From Wocania_A spongiicola (GTDB taxonomy: Bacteria > Bacteroidota > Bacteroidia > Flavobacteriales > Flavobacteriaceae): a stretch of 64,000 nt of DNA. The translations under genes were made by a program, and so were the position numbers. Shown here piece by piece: positions 8,231 to 17,515 of this stretch; position 1 is the first letter of the stretch, and each line of letters begins with the position of its first letter. The stretch spans positions 310,001 to 374,000 of the forward strand of contig NZ_JAMFLZ010000002.1 in the NCBI RefSeq assembly GCF_023502325.1, read 5' to 3'. The notes under the pieces are model-generated. The model was not told the DNA's origin and did not search any database. It was given only the letters and a program-made list of their open reading frames with translations.

Positions 8231-9274
8231 TTGAAAAGATCAATCAAAATATTGGTAAGTATCATCATTCCTTTTTATAATGCAGAAAACTTTTTAGAAA
8301 GAGCTATAATTTCTGCTATTAATCAATCTTATACAAGTATTGAAGTTATTCTAATAAATGATGGATCTAATGATGGGTCAGAAATAATAGCTAAAAAATA
8401 TAGTGATCAACATCACAATATTAGATTGTTTACTACACAAAACCTTGGACCTGGTAATGCTCGTAACATCGGAATAGAGAATTCGTTAGGTGAGTTTATT
8501 ATTTTCTTGGATAGTGATGATGCATTAGGTTCTGAATCGGTTAAAATATTAGCAGATGCTATTTGTGAAAATGAATCAGATATAGTTGTTTGTAAGTTCA
8601 CATTATATGATAAACAACAAATTGGGTTTAAAGACGCTGGATGGAAATTAGATTCGTATAAAACTACAGGAAAAGAAGCTGTTAAGGCAATGTATAGTGG
8701 ACGTATAGCTTCTGTAGTATGGGCAAAAATATATAGAACAGAAATAATAAATAAAATTTTATTTCCAGTTGGTTTATGGTTTGAAGATCGACCATATCTT
8801 ATGGAATGTTTTCTAAATACAGATAAAATAAGTTTAGTTAACGATAGTTTATTAAAGATTTATTCTCAGGAAGATTCAATAACAAGAAGGGTAGTCACCA
8901 AAAAGAGAATAGAAGATTTGCATCTTATTTATGTGATAGAAATGGAGATGTTAGGAAAATATAATAATGTACATGAACTTTCTGCATATATAATTAATCA
9001 TCATATAGATGTTTTATTAGACACTTTTTTTCTTATAATTATTGATGAAAAACGAATGAAACATCCTGAAGATCAAAAAAAGTTATATGTAGATTATATT
9101 AAAAAATTTATGGATCATTATCCAAAATATCCATATCAAATAAGTATTAAAAGAAAGATCATTTTACTAATTCTTAATGGACTTCGAGTCTTCCCTTGGA
9201 GTTGGGTAGTCTTTTTTGGTTGCATATTACTCAAAAAAAAATATAATGGAGTGAAACTTTTAAAAAAAAGCTGA
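8231..9274 (+). CDS. Family 2 glycosyltransferase
   Basis: Transfers a sugar from a nucleotide-sugar donor, at the cytoplasmic face of the membrane. The 347-residue protein opens with the GT-A core: SIIIPFYNAE at 10-19, INDGSNDGS at 42-50 and the metal-binding DSDD at 94-97. The C-terminal end has a hydrophobic patch (about 305-335) that may associate with the membrane. The apparent start is TTG at 8231, five bases after the phosphorylase homologue; no upstream ATG fits the frame. It lies in a plus-strand trio with the phosphorylase homologue and a GT4 enzyme. Donor and acceptor sugars are unknown. Confidence 0.93.
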   Translation: MKRSIKILVSIIIPFYNAENFLERAIISAINQSYTSIEVILINDGSNDGSEIIAKKYSDQHHNIRLFTTQNLGPGNARNIGIENSLGEFIIFLDSDDALGSESVKILADAICENESDIVVCKFTLYDKQQIGFKDAGWKLDSYKTTGKEAVKAMYSGRIASVVWAKIYRTEIINKILFPVGLWFEDRPYLMECFLNTDKISLVNDSLLKIYSQEDSITRRVVTKKRIEDLHLIYVIEMEMLGKYNNVHELSAYIINHHIDVLLDTFFLIIIDEKRMKHPEDQKKLYVDYIKKFMDHYPKYPYQISIKRKIILLILNGLRVFPWSWVVFFGCILLKKKYNGVKLLKKS

Positions 9275-9281
9275 AAAGACA

Positions 9282-10406
9282 GTGAAATTTATAGATTTAT
9301 CATATCATGGAAGTTATTATAATTTGTCTTGTGAAGAATATTTAAAGAAAGCAGAATCTAACGTTAAATATGCATCCTATTTAAAAGATAAATACTCAAT
9401 AATATTTATTTTCCATTCCAATTCTAACAAAAAAATCGAAGAAAAAGGAATCACCTATGATTTTAGAAAAAAAAAGATCAATTCTAAGGTTTTATTGCCA
9501 CTAAAATTATCCTTGATCATTAAAAAACATAGCCCTGATGTTATATTAGTACATTCTATATTATACATACACTTTGCAGCACTTTTAAGGTTTTTTATGC
9601 CTAAGAAAACGGTAATATTAATTCAAAATCATGGAGAATTGCCTCCAGTTTCCTTAGTAAAGAAAAAATTGATACGTTACTGTGATAAATATATAGATGG
9701 CTACCTATTTACATCTAAAAGAATGGGATTGCCTTGGATAAATGATAATTTGATTACAGCTTCTAATAAAGTATATGAAGTTATGGAAGGGTCTACTAGC
9801 TTTCTTCAAAAAAATAGAACTATTTGTAAAGAAGAATTAGGAGTATCCTTAACTCAACCTGTTTTTATTTGGGTAGGTAGATTAAATGCGAATAAAGACC
9901 CAATGTGTGTTTTAGAGGCTTTAAAACAATTTAAAAGTTTTGAGAATAACTTTGAGTTTTATATGTTTTATCATACTACGGAACTTTTGGATATGGTAAA
10001 AGCGTTTATAGTAACTAATGATTTACAAGAGAATGTTTTTTTAAAAGGAAACATTAAACATGAAGCATTAGAACAATGGTATAATGCCGCCGATTATTAT
10101 ATTTCAGCATCTCATAAAGAAGGTAGTGGTTATGCGCTGTGTGAAGCAATGGCTTGTGGTTGTGTGCCAATAGTTAGTAATATACCATCCTTTTACTATA
10201 TGACGAATGAGGGGTATGCAGGACTGCTTTTTGAAAAGGGAAATATTAATGACTTATGCGATAAGCTTCAAGAAACTATTAATTTAAATAAAGAAGAACT
10301 TAGAAATAGAGTGACCAATGTTTTTAAGAATAGGTTGTCTTTTGAGGCTATTGCGGATGGAATCTACTCAATTATTCAAAACGTGTTGTCAAAAAACAAA
10401 TTATAA
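9282..10406 (+). CDS. Family 4 (GT-B) glycosyltransferase
   Basis: A 374-residue retaining glycosyltransferase. The C-terminal Rossmann half has the diagnostic stretch from HKEGSGYALCEAMACG, containing the two donor-contacting glutamates spaced eight residues apart, after a WVGRLNANKDP segment near residue 203. It starts with GTG at 9282, seven bases after the GT2 gene, and its 3' end overlaps the convergent GT4 gene by 31 bases. Three of the plus-strand genes in this locus (2712, 8231, 9282) use GTG or TTG. Substrate unknown; context says surface glycan or glycolipid. Confidence 0.9.
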   Translation: MKFIDLSYHGSYYNLSCEEYLKKAESNVKYASYLKDKYSIIFIFHSNSNKKIEEKGITYDFRKKKINSKVLLPLKLSLIIKKHSPDVILVHSILYIHFAALLRFFMPKKTVILIQNHGELPPVSLVKKKLIRYCDKYIDGYLFTSKRMGLPWINDNLITASNKVYEVMEGSTSFLQKNRTICKEELGVSLTQPVFIWVGRLNANKDPMCVLEALKQFKSFENNFEFYMFYHTTELLDMVKAFIVTNDLQENVFLKGNIKHEALEQWYNAADYYISASHKEGSGYALCEAMACGCVPIVSNIPSFYYMTNEGYAGLLFEKGNINDLCDKLQETINLNKEELRNRVTNVFKNRLSFEAIADGIYSIIQNVLSKNKL

Positions 10407-11434
10407 ACAACGCGATTTGTTTGCTTTATATCAACACTAGAAAACCTACTAAATTTTTCATTATTTTTCAATGCTAATTTTAATTGAAATACAATTTCTT
10501 CTTGAGTTTCACAATGAAAAAAAGGAGCGTTTATGTCTTTTATAATAGGAATTGTAGATATAACCAGACAGCCCGAATATAATGCCTCGTGAAGTACAGT
10601 TCCACCTCCTTCAAAATTGGAAGTGTGTAAAAAAACTTTTGCATTATTCATATAATTTAAAGTTTGTTTGTGAGAAAGTAAACCAGTGAAACTAACGTTA
10701 TTTTCAAGATTATTTTGATTAATAAAGGCTTTAAATTGGGATTCCATGGGGCCATTTCCTATTAAAACAACTTTAACGTTAGCAGCAGTTTTTCTAAGCT
10801 CTAAGACCGCATCCAGAAAGAGTTGATAATTTTTGAGTGGTATCAAAGATCCTGTACCAAGAATATCAATTTTCCGAAGAGAAGTGTTAAGGTCAGGAAA
10901 AAAAATTGGATTTACTGCAATAGGGTTCACAGTTTTTGCTGAAATACCAAACTCTTTAAAAAAATAGTCATTTTGAAAATCAGAAATAGCTATCAATTTA
11001 TTTGGATTAGGACGTAAGTATTTCATGTAAGGGTTTGTTCTTTTTACATCCTGCCCTAACAACCAAGTAAAGTGTTTTTTTGAGTATATAAAAGATAAAA
11101 TATTACCCAGTAAAGCCGTTTCATTATACCAAAAACTCAATATTCCACCTACTTTCGCCTTTCTGATTTCACGACCAATAATTAGAGTAGATTTAATGAC
11201 CAAAAAGAGTTTTGAAAAAAAATTACTTTGCCTCCCATTTAAAGGAATAACTTTAATGTTTTTCCAAACGTATGGAACTCCATTTGGAATAAATAAAGAA
11301 TAAATAATTAGCTCAACATTTTTATGGTTGTTTGAAAATGCTTCAAGGAATTGCTGTATAAAAGGAACCATAAAACTCCCGGATTCTTTACCAGGGAAAG
11401 CAGGAACAAGTATGATTAGGCTTTTTTTATTCAA
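10376..11434 (-). CDS. Family 4 (GT-B) glycosyltransferase, last gene of the radical-SAM operon
   Basis: A 352-residue GT-B enzyme. N-terminal FVPAFPGKESGSFMVPFIQ-like acceptor region, donor half with LGTGSLIPLKN near residue 192 and HTSNFEGGGTVLHEALYSG near 272, carrying the glutamate pair of the family. It is translationally coupled to the ABC exporter: its start lies inside the last eight bases of that gene (11427-11434). This is the seventh and last gene of a tightly packed minus-strand unit running from 18407. I infer that it glycosylates the product made by the upstream enzymes or its carrier. The 3' end overlaps the convergent gene at 9282-10406. Confidence 0.9.
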   Translation of the reverse strand: MNKKSLIILVPAFPGKESGSFMVPFIQQFLEAFSNNHKNVELIIYSLFIPNGVPYVWKNIKVIPLNGRQSNFFSKLFLVIKSTLIIGREIRKAKVGGILSFWYNETALLGNILSFIYSKKHFTWLLGQDVKRTNPYMKYLRPNPNKLIAISDFQNDYFFKEFGISAKTVNPIAVNPIFFPDLNTSLRKIDILGTGSLIPLKNYQLFLDAVLELRKTAANVKVVLIGNGPMESQFKAFINQNNLENNVSFTGLLSHKQTLNYMNNAKVFLHTSNFEGGGTVLHEALYSGCLVISTIPIIKDINAPFFHCETQEEIVFQLKLALKNNEKFSRFSSVDIKQTNRVVYNLFFDNTF

Positions 11435-13115
11435 GTAGAATCAATTTTTTGTTTTCCAAAATAAATGTTTCACTATAAAAATGAGAGAGATTGTCATTAT
11501 GTGATACCGATAATATGGCCATATTATTTTCTTCAGAAATTTCCTTTAGAAACTCAAAAATTCGTAATTCTAGAGGCGAGTTTTGTTGATTTGTAGCTTC
11601 ATCTAAAATTAAAAGCTTTGGTTTGCTATATAAAGCTCGAACTATTGAAATTCTTTGTTTTTGACCTCCCGAGAAACGCAAACTATCATGTTGAATGTGT
11701 GCTAGATATTTCTCAGGTAATTCATTAACAATTTCAGTTAACTCTAATTTTTCGAATAGGAAATTTATATATTCATAATCAATTTCATCTTCCGTTTGTC
11801 CCATAGTTATGTTTTCTAACAACGTACCGCTAAGTAGAAAGGGTTGTTGAGGAACATAACTAATAAATTGTAGAAAACTCATGTTATTTAATAAATTACC
11901 GTCAACTGTTATTTTTCCTTTTGTTGGTTTCACTAATCCCATCATTACGTACAAAAAGGTTGTCTTTCCGATACCTGAAACCCCAGTTATGCCTAAAAAA
12001 TCCCCGGGTTTAATTTTAAAGTTTATTGTGTCAAGAATTTGCGTATCAACAGAATAGTCAAATGAAATATTTTTTAAGCTAACTTCTGAGGAAAATTCAG
12101 AAATTGGCATTGCTGTTTTTTGAACCTCGACATTATGAATGTCATTGAGCATTTTTATAGTATAAGAATGCGACTTTATATGAGTAATTGCATTTAAGAT
12201 TTTACTAAGAGAAGGAACTAATTTAAATCCTAGGGCAGCTAATGTAGATATCAATATAATATTTGCATTAGAGGACGAAATAAAACTAAAATAAGTTAAT
12301 ATTCCTAAGCATATTATTAAGGTTATTTCTAGATATTTAGAATAATTGAAACTAGAACTAACTAATAAAGCAGTAACTTTATTTAATTTGATATTGTTTT
12401 TGTCAAAGCTATTAACGAAATATTCTTCATTGTTTGAACTTTTAATCTCTAAAAAACCATCCAAAATATTAATCAATTGTGAATTAGCCTTAGTTTGTGA
12501 TTCATTATATGTTGTATTTATAATATTAAAATCTGATTTTTTTTTGTAATAAATGATTAAACTGAATAATCCAAGGACTAATAATGCAATTAAAGTGAAT
12601 TTAGGATAAAAATAGAGGAGAAAACCAACAACAATAAATAATACGATAATCTCACAAAATAAAAGAATAATTGAGTGGAGTAATTTACAACAAAAATCTC
12701 CTGTTACCTTCATAACAATATTAATAATATTGCCTTTATTTTGTTTTTGATAGAATAAAAAATCTTTATTAATAAATTTTTTTATTGCCCTTACAGAAAG
12801 GGTATTTGATAGATTATACAGAAAATTAAAAAACTTTTTATTGAATCTTATATAAATAATATTTTTAATTATGTAAAAAATGATTAAAAATAGTATTACT
12901 ATTCGAATACTATTATCAGAAATAGAAAGAGAAGTAATCCCTATTTTACTCAAAATTAAATAGAACTTTTCTTTGTCTAGGAGAAGTGTAATAATAGGGA
13001 TTAGATAAGCAATTGATACAAGATCAAGGATATTTAGTAACAAAGATTTTATGAAAAAAAAGGTCAATGCTTTTTGCTTTTTTTTTGGTACTATATTTAA
13101 TATTTGCTTTAGCAT
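11427..13115 (-). CDS. ABC exporter, fused membrane and ATPase domains
   Basis: A 562-residue half-transporter of the MsbA/PglK type. Six membrane helices occupy about residues 15-305. The ATPase domain has Walker A GVSGIGKTT (378-386), Q-loop PQQ (422-424), signature FSGGQ (481-485), Walker B LLILDE (501-506) and switch His538, so it should be active as a dimer. Such exporters flip lipid-linked sugars, lipids or peptides. The gene starts 14 bases after a methyltransferase gene and overlaps the glycosyltransferase by eight, which ties export to the biosynthetic enzymes. No peptidase C39 domain is present, so a leader-cleaving bacteriocin exporter is unlikely. Confidence 0.93.
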   Translation of the reverse strand: MLKQILNIVPKKKQKALTFFFIKSLLLNILDLVSIAYLIPIITLLLDKEKFYLILSKIGITSLSISDNSIRIVILFLIIFYIIKNIIYIRFNKKFFNFLYNLSNTLSVRAIKKFINKDFLFYQKQNKGNIINIVMKVTGDFCCKLLHSIILLFCEIIVLFIVVGFLLYFYPKFTLIALLVLGLFSLIIYYKKKSDFNIINTTYNESQTKANSQLINILDGFLEIKSSNNEEYFVNSFDKNNIKLNKVTALLVSSSFNYSKYLEITLIICLGILTYFSFISSSNANIILISTLAALGFKLVPSLSKILNAITHIKSHSYTIKMLNDIHNVEVQKTAMPISEFSSEVSLKNISFDYSVDTQILDTINFKIKPGDFLGITGVSGIGKTTFLYVMMGLVKPTKGKITVDGNLLNNMSFLQFISYVPQQPFLLSGTLLENITMGQTEDEIDYEYINFLFEKLELTEIVNELPEKYLAHIQHDSLRFSGGQKQRISIVRALYSKPKLLILDEATNQQNSPLELRIFEFLKEISEENNMAILSVSHNDNLSHFYSETFILENKKLILLE

Positions 13116-13129
13116 TGATTGATGGTTTT

Positions 13130-13888
13130 TTAATTTTTTTTAGCAAAAACTAACCACATAAAAGGGGAATCCTTTTTTCTTAAAAGCTTATTAGTAATTA
13201 TTTTTTTTGGGCTGTATAAAACTTCAAAACCGATTAAGCTTTCAACTCTATGATGAAAATAATTATTAATCATTTTTGGAACTCCTAAGTTTTTATAATA
13301 TACTTCAGTTCTTTCTTTTGCTTTCTGTACTTCTGAAGATTTATAAAATGGGCTGTCTAAAATATGAAGTTCTCCATTTAATTTTAGTTTTCTTTTTAAG
13401 AGGTTTAAAGTTTTTTCTGAATTTTCAAAATATTGAATACAACTATTTACAGTAATAATATCAAAATCCTGTAAAATATCAGTCTCAGAAGCAAAAATAT
13501 CGGCATAAATAAATTTTAAGTTTGATTTCTGAAAAACCCTTGCTGCTTGTTCTAGTTCTATATCGTTAATGTCTAAAGCATATATTGTAGTATTTTTAAT
13601 TAATGATAATTGATTACTAAACCAACCGTTACCACATCCTATATCTAATATTTTTAGAGGTTTGTTTTTAGAAATAAGATAATCAATAATTCTTTTTGTG
13701 GATTTTTGGCGTAGTTTCCATTCTAGAAAATAACGATTTGTTTTTGTGATTTTAGGAAGTAGTTTTACCACTTCATCTGTATACACTCGCTCTTCTTTTT
13801 TTCGGACATCTATGTAAGTTGTAGAAAACACATTTTGCTTTTTAGTAATATAGTAAACTCCTTTGTTTTTTTTGATATTGGATAACAT
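13130..13888 (-). CDS. Class I SAM-dependent methyltransferase
   Basis: A 252-residue cytoplasmic protein with the SAM-binding motif LDIGCGNG at 81-88, an acidic ribose-contact region (ALDIND, around 109-114) and a motif II-like FDIITVNSC. An N-terminal extension of about 75 residues precedes the Rossmann core. It sits three bases after the first radical SAM gene and 14 bases before the exporter, so it is part of the seven-gene operon. The substrate is unknown; given the neighbours I infer methylation of a small molecule or a lipid-linked intermediate rather than of RNA or protein. Confidence 0.88.
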   Translation of the reverse strand: MLSNIKKNKGVYYITKKQNVFSTTYIDVRKKEERVYTDEVVKLLPKITKTNRYFLEWKLRQKSTKRIIDYLISKNKPLKILDIGCGNGWFSNQLSLIKNTTIYALDINDIELEQAARVFQKSNLKFIYADIFASETDILQDFDIITVNSCIQYFENSEKTLNLLKRKLKLNGELHILDSPFYKSSEVQKAKERTEVYYKNLGVPKMINNYFHHRVESLIGFEVLYSPKKIITNKLLRKKDSPFMWLVFAKKN

Positions 13889-13891
13889 ATA

Positions 13892-15280
13892 TTACTGAAG
13901 TTTATAAAATTTCATAGCAAAGGATGCTAATGATGATTTTATTTTTAGTTTTAAAGAGTCGATATTATATCTATTAGTTGAAGTTCTCTTTTTAAAGTAA
14001 TTTACTTCATTTACAATACGTTTTACAGCATAATCATAATATTTTCTAGAATAGGTTCTTGAAAAATCAATATCTCTATCTGTAGATGTCTCCCAGTGGG
14101 GTTGCACTGTTATTTTATCTTCAATTTCGTTGTATAGAGAAGTCCCTTTTATAGGATATGCTACCGTAATTGTGAAATGTGTTGGATTTGCAGCTTTTAA
14201 ATAACTGATAGTTTGATTAATATCTGTTTCATCTTCACCAGGATAACCTACCATTATAAAAGTACCAGTTTCTATACCAATTGTATTGGTTTTTTGAATA
14301 ACTTCTTTTACTACATTCACATCTACACGCCGATCCATAGCATCAATAATTTTTTGAGACCCACTTTCTGCACCTATCCAAATTCTAAAACAGCCAGCTT
14401 CTTTTAAAAGTTGCAATATTTCATCATTTAATCGTTCAGCCCTTGTTATACACTCAAAAGGAATGACTGCATCTTGTTTTATTACTTCCTCATGAAAGCT
14501 TTTTATCCAATTATGACTTACAGAAAACACATCATCTACAAACCAAACAGAATCAGGCTTATAGGTGTCTTTCAGCATTTTTAGTTCCTGTGCTACTTTG
14601 TTGGCAGGGCGCCTTCTGTAACTTTGACCATAAACGGCAGTACTGCACCATTTACATGTATACGGGCAGCCACGTTGCGTACTAATAGTCATGGAGCTTT
14701 TTCCATGATATGTTTTCCAAGTATCTAAATACTTCTCTACTGGAATTGCTGCCCTATTTGGTAGAGGGAGCTCCGAGAGGTCCTTCATTTTTATTCTTGG
14801 AGGTGTCTTTTTTAGTATACTATTTTCTAAATAAGCAATACCTGCTACCTTACTGTAGTCTTCATTTTTTACAATGGCGTTATACAACTCTAAAGTTGTT
14901 TGCTCGCCTTCGCCAATGATTAAAAAATTAACTCCAGTATTTAAATAATTTTCACAATTATAAGTAACATCAGGTCCGCCTAAAATAATTTTTGGGAAAC
15001 CATATTTTTTATCACTACTCAATATTTTAATTAATGTAATTACATTAATTTTAGTCATCAAATTGGTATATATGGCAATTATTTTAGGTTGTTTTTTAGC
15101 AATAAAAGCAAGTTGTTTTTCTCTGGAATAAAATGTAGAATCATACACATGATTTTCCACAGCATTTTCATTTAAATATGAAGAAATATATAATAACCCG
15201 AGAGGAGCATAGGGTTTCATAATTAATTGCTCCTTCGAATCTTCATAAAGATAATATGCATGAGTTAAAACTATACTCAT
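13892..15280 (-). CDS. B12-binding-domain radical SAM protein (first of two)
   Basis: A 462-residue enzyme with an N-terminal cobalamin-binding Rossmann domain (about 1-165, with GGPDVTYN and GEGEQTT) followed by a radical SAM barrel whose 4Fe-4S cluster is held by CPYTCKWC (Cys205, Cys209, Cys212). Known members of this class carry out methylation at unactivated carbon or phosphorus, ring changes and similar radical chemistry; the class alone does not give the reaction. Its start overlaps the stop of the methyltransferase gene at 15277 by four bases (ATGA). Two such enzymes in one operon, each paired with a methyltransferase, is the striking feature. Confidence 0.92.
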   Translation of the reverse strand: MSIVLTHAYYLYEDSKEQLIMKPYAPLGLLYISSYLNENAVENHVYDSTFYSREKQLAFIAKKQPKIIAIYTNLMTKINVITLIKILSSDKKYGFPKIILGGPDVTYNCENYLNTGVNFLIIGEGEQTTLELYNAIVKNEDYSKVAGIAYLENSILKKTPPRIKMKDLSELPLPNRAAIPVEKYLDTWKTYHGKSSMTISTQRGCPYTCKWCSTAVYGQSYRRRPANKVAQELKMLKDTYKPDSVWFVDDVFSVSHNWIKSFHEEVIKQDAVIPFECITRAERLNDEILQLLKEAGCFRIWIGAESGSQKIIDAMDRRVDVNVVKEVIQKTNTIGIETGTFIMVGYPGEDETDINQTISYLKAANPTHFTITVAYPIKGTSLYNEIEDKITVQPHWETSTDRDIDFSRTYSRKYYDYAVKRIVNEVNYFKKRTSTNRYNIDSLKLKIKSSLASFAMKFYKLQ

Positions 15281-16059
15281 TTTTTTTCTAATTCAATTAA
15301 AAAATGATCCGCGTATTTAGCCCAAAAAGAACCATTTACAATCCTGTCAATACCCTTTAAAATATATAATAAGGGGCTTTTTGCTAAAAAAGAATTTTCA
15401 AGATATGAAGGTGGTATAGCTAAACCAATAGGTTTTATTTTTTTTGTTTTATATAATGCCTCAGATAAAGATACAATATCTTTAGGATTGTAATACCAAG
15501 TTTTTACATTGGCGCCATCCACATTAACTATTATATTTTCTGACGTATTTCTTCTTTTGGCTTTTTTATAATTTCCTTTTAAAGAAAAATAAAAACGTTC
15601 CCAAAGGCATTTTTTTGGCATTATTACAAGAACAAGCTTTCCTTTTGGGTTTAATATTTTGGAGGATTCTTTTATAAAAATGCTTAACTGTTCCTTTGAT
15701 AAGCAGTTTAAGCCACCAAAATTTGAAAAAACTAAATCAAAATTTATGTCAAACAAACCCAAAGAAAGGGTATTTATATCTTGAATCTTAAATATGACAT
15801 TCTTTGGATGTTCTTTGGCATTAGCAACGGCTATCATTTCTTCAGAGATATCTGTAGCGATTACATCATGACCCAAACCTCCAAATAATATAGCATCTTC
15901 TCCTGTGCCGCAGTTTACTTCTAAAATATTTAGTTTTTTGCTAGACCCTATAATAGGGTTTATGTAGTTATAAACGCGTTGACGCTGTGCTTTTCCTATA
16001 TTGGAAAAAGTAAATACTTCATCATATTGCTTTGACGCAGAATCAAAATTACTAGGCAT
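15277..16059 (-). CDS. Class I SAM-dependent methyltransferase (second)
   Basis: I place the start at the ATG at 16059, giving 260 residues, because the following sequence MPSNFDSASKQYDEVF is the usual beginning of this methyltransferase type and the start then overlaps the preceding gene by eight bases, as elsewhere in the operon. A longer frame reaches 16110 but would overlap by 59. Motif I is LEVNCGTGED (46-55), followed by ATDISEEM. The core is typical; a C-terminal half with basic residues and a hydrophobic patch is more variable. Substrate unknown. It lies between the two radical SAM genes and is coupled to both by overlaps. Confidence 0.88.
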   Translation of the reverse strand: MPSNFDSASKQYDEVFTFSNIGKAQRQRVYNYINPIIGSSKKLNILEVNCGTGEDAILFGGLGHDVIATDISEEMIAVANAKEHPKNVIFKIQDINTLSLGLFDINFDLVFSNFGGLNCLSKEQLSIFIKESSKILNPKGKLVLVIMPKKCLWERFYFSLKGNYKKAKRRNTSENIIVNVDGANVKTWYYNPKDIVSLSEALYKTKKIKPIGLAIPPSYLENSFLAKSPLLYILKGIDRIVNGSFWAKYADHFLIELEKK

Positions 16060-17515
16060 TTGTGGACTGCATGTATTTAAGTTGGGTTTTATAAATAATA
16101 GCAAAAACAATATAATATCCAGATAATAATATAGTTCTTAAACCCTTTCTTGAAACCTTAAAAGGGTTTTTGATAAATGCTTTAAAAAATTGCCAAGCCT
16201 GACTTTTCCTATACTCTTTATGGGTGTATCGGTGTAGTTTTTTATAATATTTGGAGTTGAACGTACCTTTAAATAGCATGGATAAATCATCAGAATCTGT
16301 CCAATTTGCTTTAAGTTTTAAATCGTCCTTTACTTTCTCGTAAAACTTAGTACCGGGTAAAGGATAAGAAATGGAGATTCCAATATCATCTGGAACTAGT
16401 TCTTTTATCATTTTGATGGTTTTAAAAATATCCTTTTTTGTTTCTTTTAAATAACCAAACTGAATAAAAAATGCTACACGAACATTTTTCTCTTTAAGTA
16501 ATTGTGTAGCCTTATAGATTTGTTCCACTTTAGTTTCTTTATCCATAGCATCTAAAATAGCTTGAGAACCACTTTCTGCACCAACCCAAACTTCTTCTAA
16601 TCCACTTTCTGTTAATGCATCAATAGTGTCTTCTTTGAGTAATAAATCTACACGACTTTGCATGTAATATGAAATAGAGATTTTTTCTTTTTTTAGTTCT
16701 TTATTAAAATTTTGAACCCAATTTGGTTTTAATCCAAAAATGTCGTCACACATCCAAAAACGATGCACTCCATATGTTTCAGTCAGGTGTTTGATGTGTT
16801 TTGTAATATATTCTGGAGAATGTGAGTTGTACCTATTGCCATAAATTGGTTTGGCGCACCAATTACATTTAAATGGACAACCACGAGTGGTTGCAATGTT
16901 TAAAGTGAATTTTTTTCCGCTTCTGGACCAAACTTCTTTATATAGATTTATGTCAATTAAATCCCAAGCAGGTAATGGGAGTTCATCTAAATCTCTCAAG
17001 ACATTGCGCTTAGGGTTTTTTAATATTTCACTATCTTTTTTAAAAATAAGCCCTTTTATTTGTGATGTGTCTTCATTGTTTTCCAACGCATCAACAAGTT
17101 CTTTTAATGTAATTTCTCCTTCCCCTTGAATTACATAATCTGCACCAGCTGCCAAGTATTTTTCATAATGGTCCGTAGAGTCCGAGCTACAAACTATAAT
17201 ATTACAATTTTGATTTTTAGCTATTTTAATCACTTCAAATGCAGCTTCACGCATAGTGGTTAAACACATTTTTGTTAAATAATTAAAGCCATCGTCATAA
17301 AGAACAAAGGTTTTGGGTTGTTGCTTTTTTAAATAAGGTTTTATGGTTTTTGGATCATCTAGTAGATTTGTATCGAAAATACTAACAGAATATCCACTTT
17401 CTCTCAAAAAAGAAGCAGCATACATTGTTCCTAATGGTGGATAAGGTGTTTGATTCTTCCACTGCTTAGCGTCAAATTTGTAATAATATGAATGAGAAAA
17501 TACAATGTCAATCAT
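16052..17515 (-). CDS. B12-binding-domain radical SAM protein (second)
   Basis: A 487-residue enzyme of the same build as its neighbour: N-terminal cobalamin-binding domain (about 1-170, with CSSDSTDHYEKYLAAGADY and GEGE), then a radical SAM barrel with CPFKCNWC (Cys213, Cys217, Cys220). The end is basic and carries a hydrophobic stretch (about 460-475) that may touch the membrane, suggesting a lipid-linked substrate. It overlaps the nucleotidyltransferase gene and the methyltransferase gene by eight bases each. The two radical SAM proteins look like diverged paralogues with the same domain order, so they may act in sequence on the same product. Confidence 0.92.
   Translation of the reverse strand: MIDIVFSHSYYYKFDAKQWKNQTPYPPLGTMYAASFLRESGYSVSIFDTNLLDDPKTIKPYLKKQQPKTFVLYDDGFNYLTKMCLTTMREAAFEVIKIAKNQNCNIIVCSSDSTDHYEKYLAAGADYVIQGEGEITLKELVDALENNEDTSQIKGLIFKKDSEILKNPKRNVLRDLDELPLPAWDLIDINLYKEVWSRSGKKFTLNIATTRGCPFKCNWCAKPIYGNRYNSHSPEYITKHIKHLTETYGVHRFWMCDDIFGLKPNWVQNFNKELKKEKISISYYMQSRVDLLLKEDTIDALTESGLEEVWVGAESGSQAILDAMDKETKVEQIYKATQLLKEKNVRVAFFIQFGYLKETKKDIFKTIKMIKELVPDDIGISISYPLPGTKFYEKVKDDLKLKANWTDSDDLSMLFKGTFNSKYYKKLHRYTHKEYRKSQAWQFFKAFIKNPFKVSRKGLRTILLSGYYIVFAIIYKTQLKYMQSTNA

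Noticed and set aside
11427..13115. Bacteriocin or peptide exporter
   Set aside because: No C39 peptidase domain and no precursor peptide with a leader nearby.
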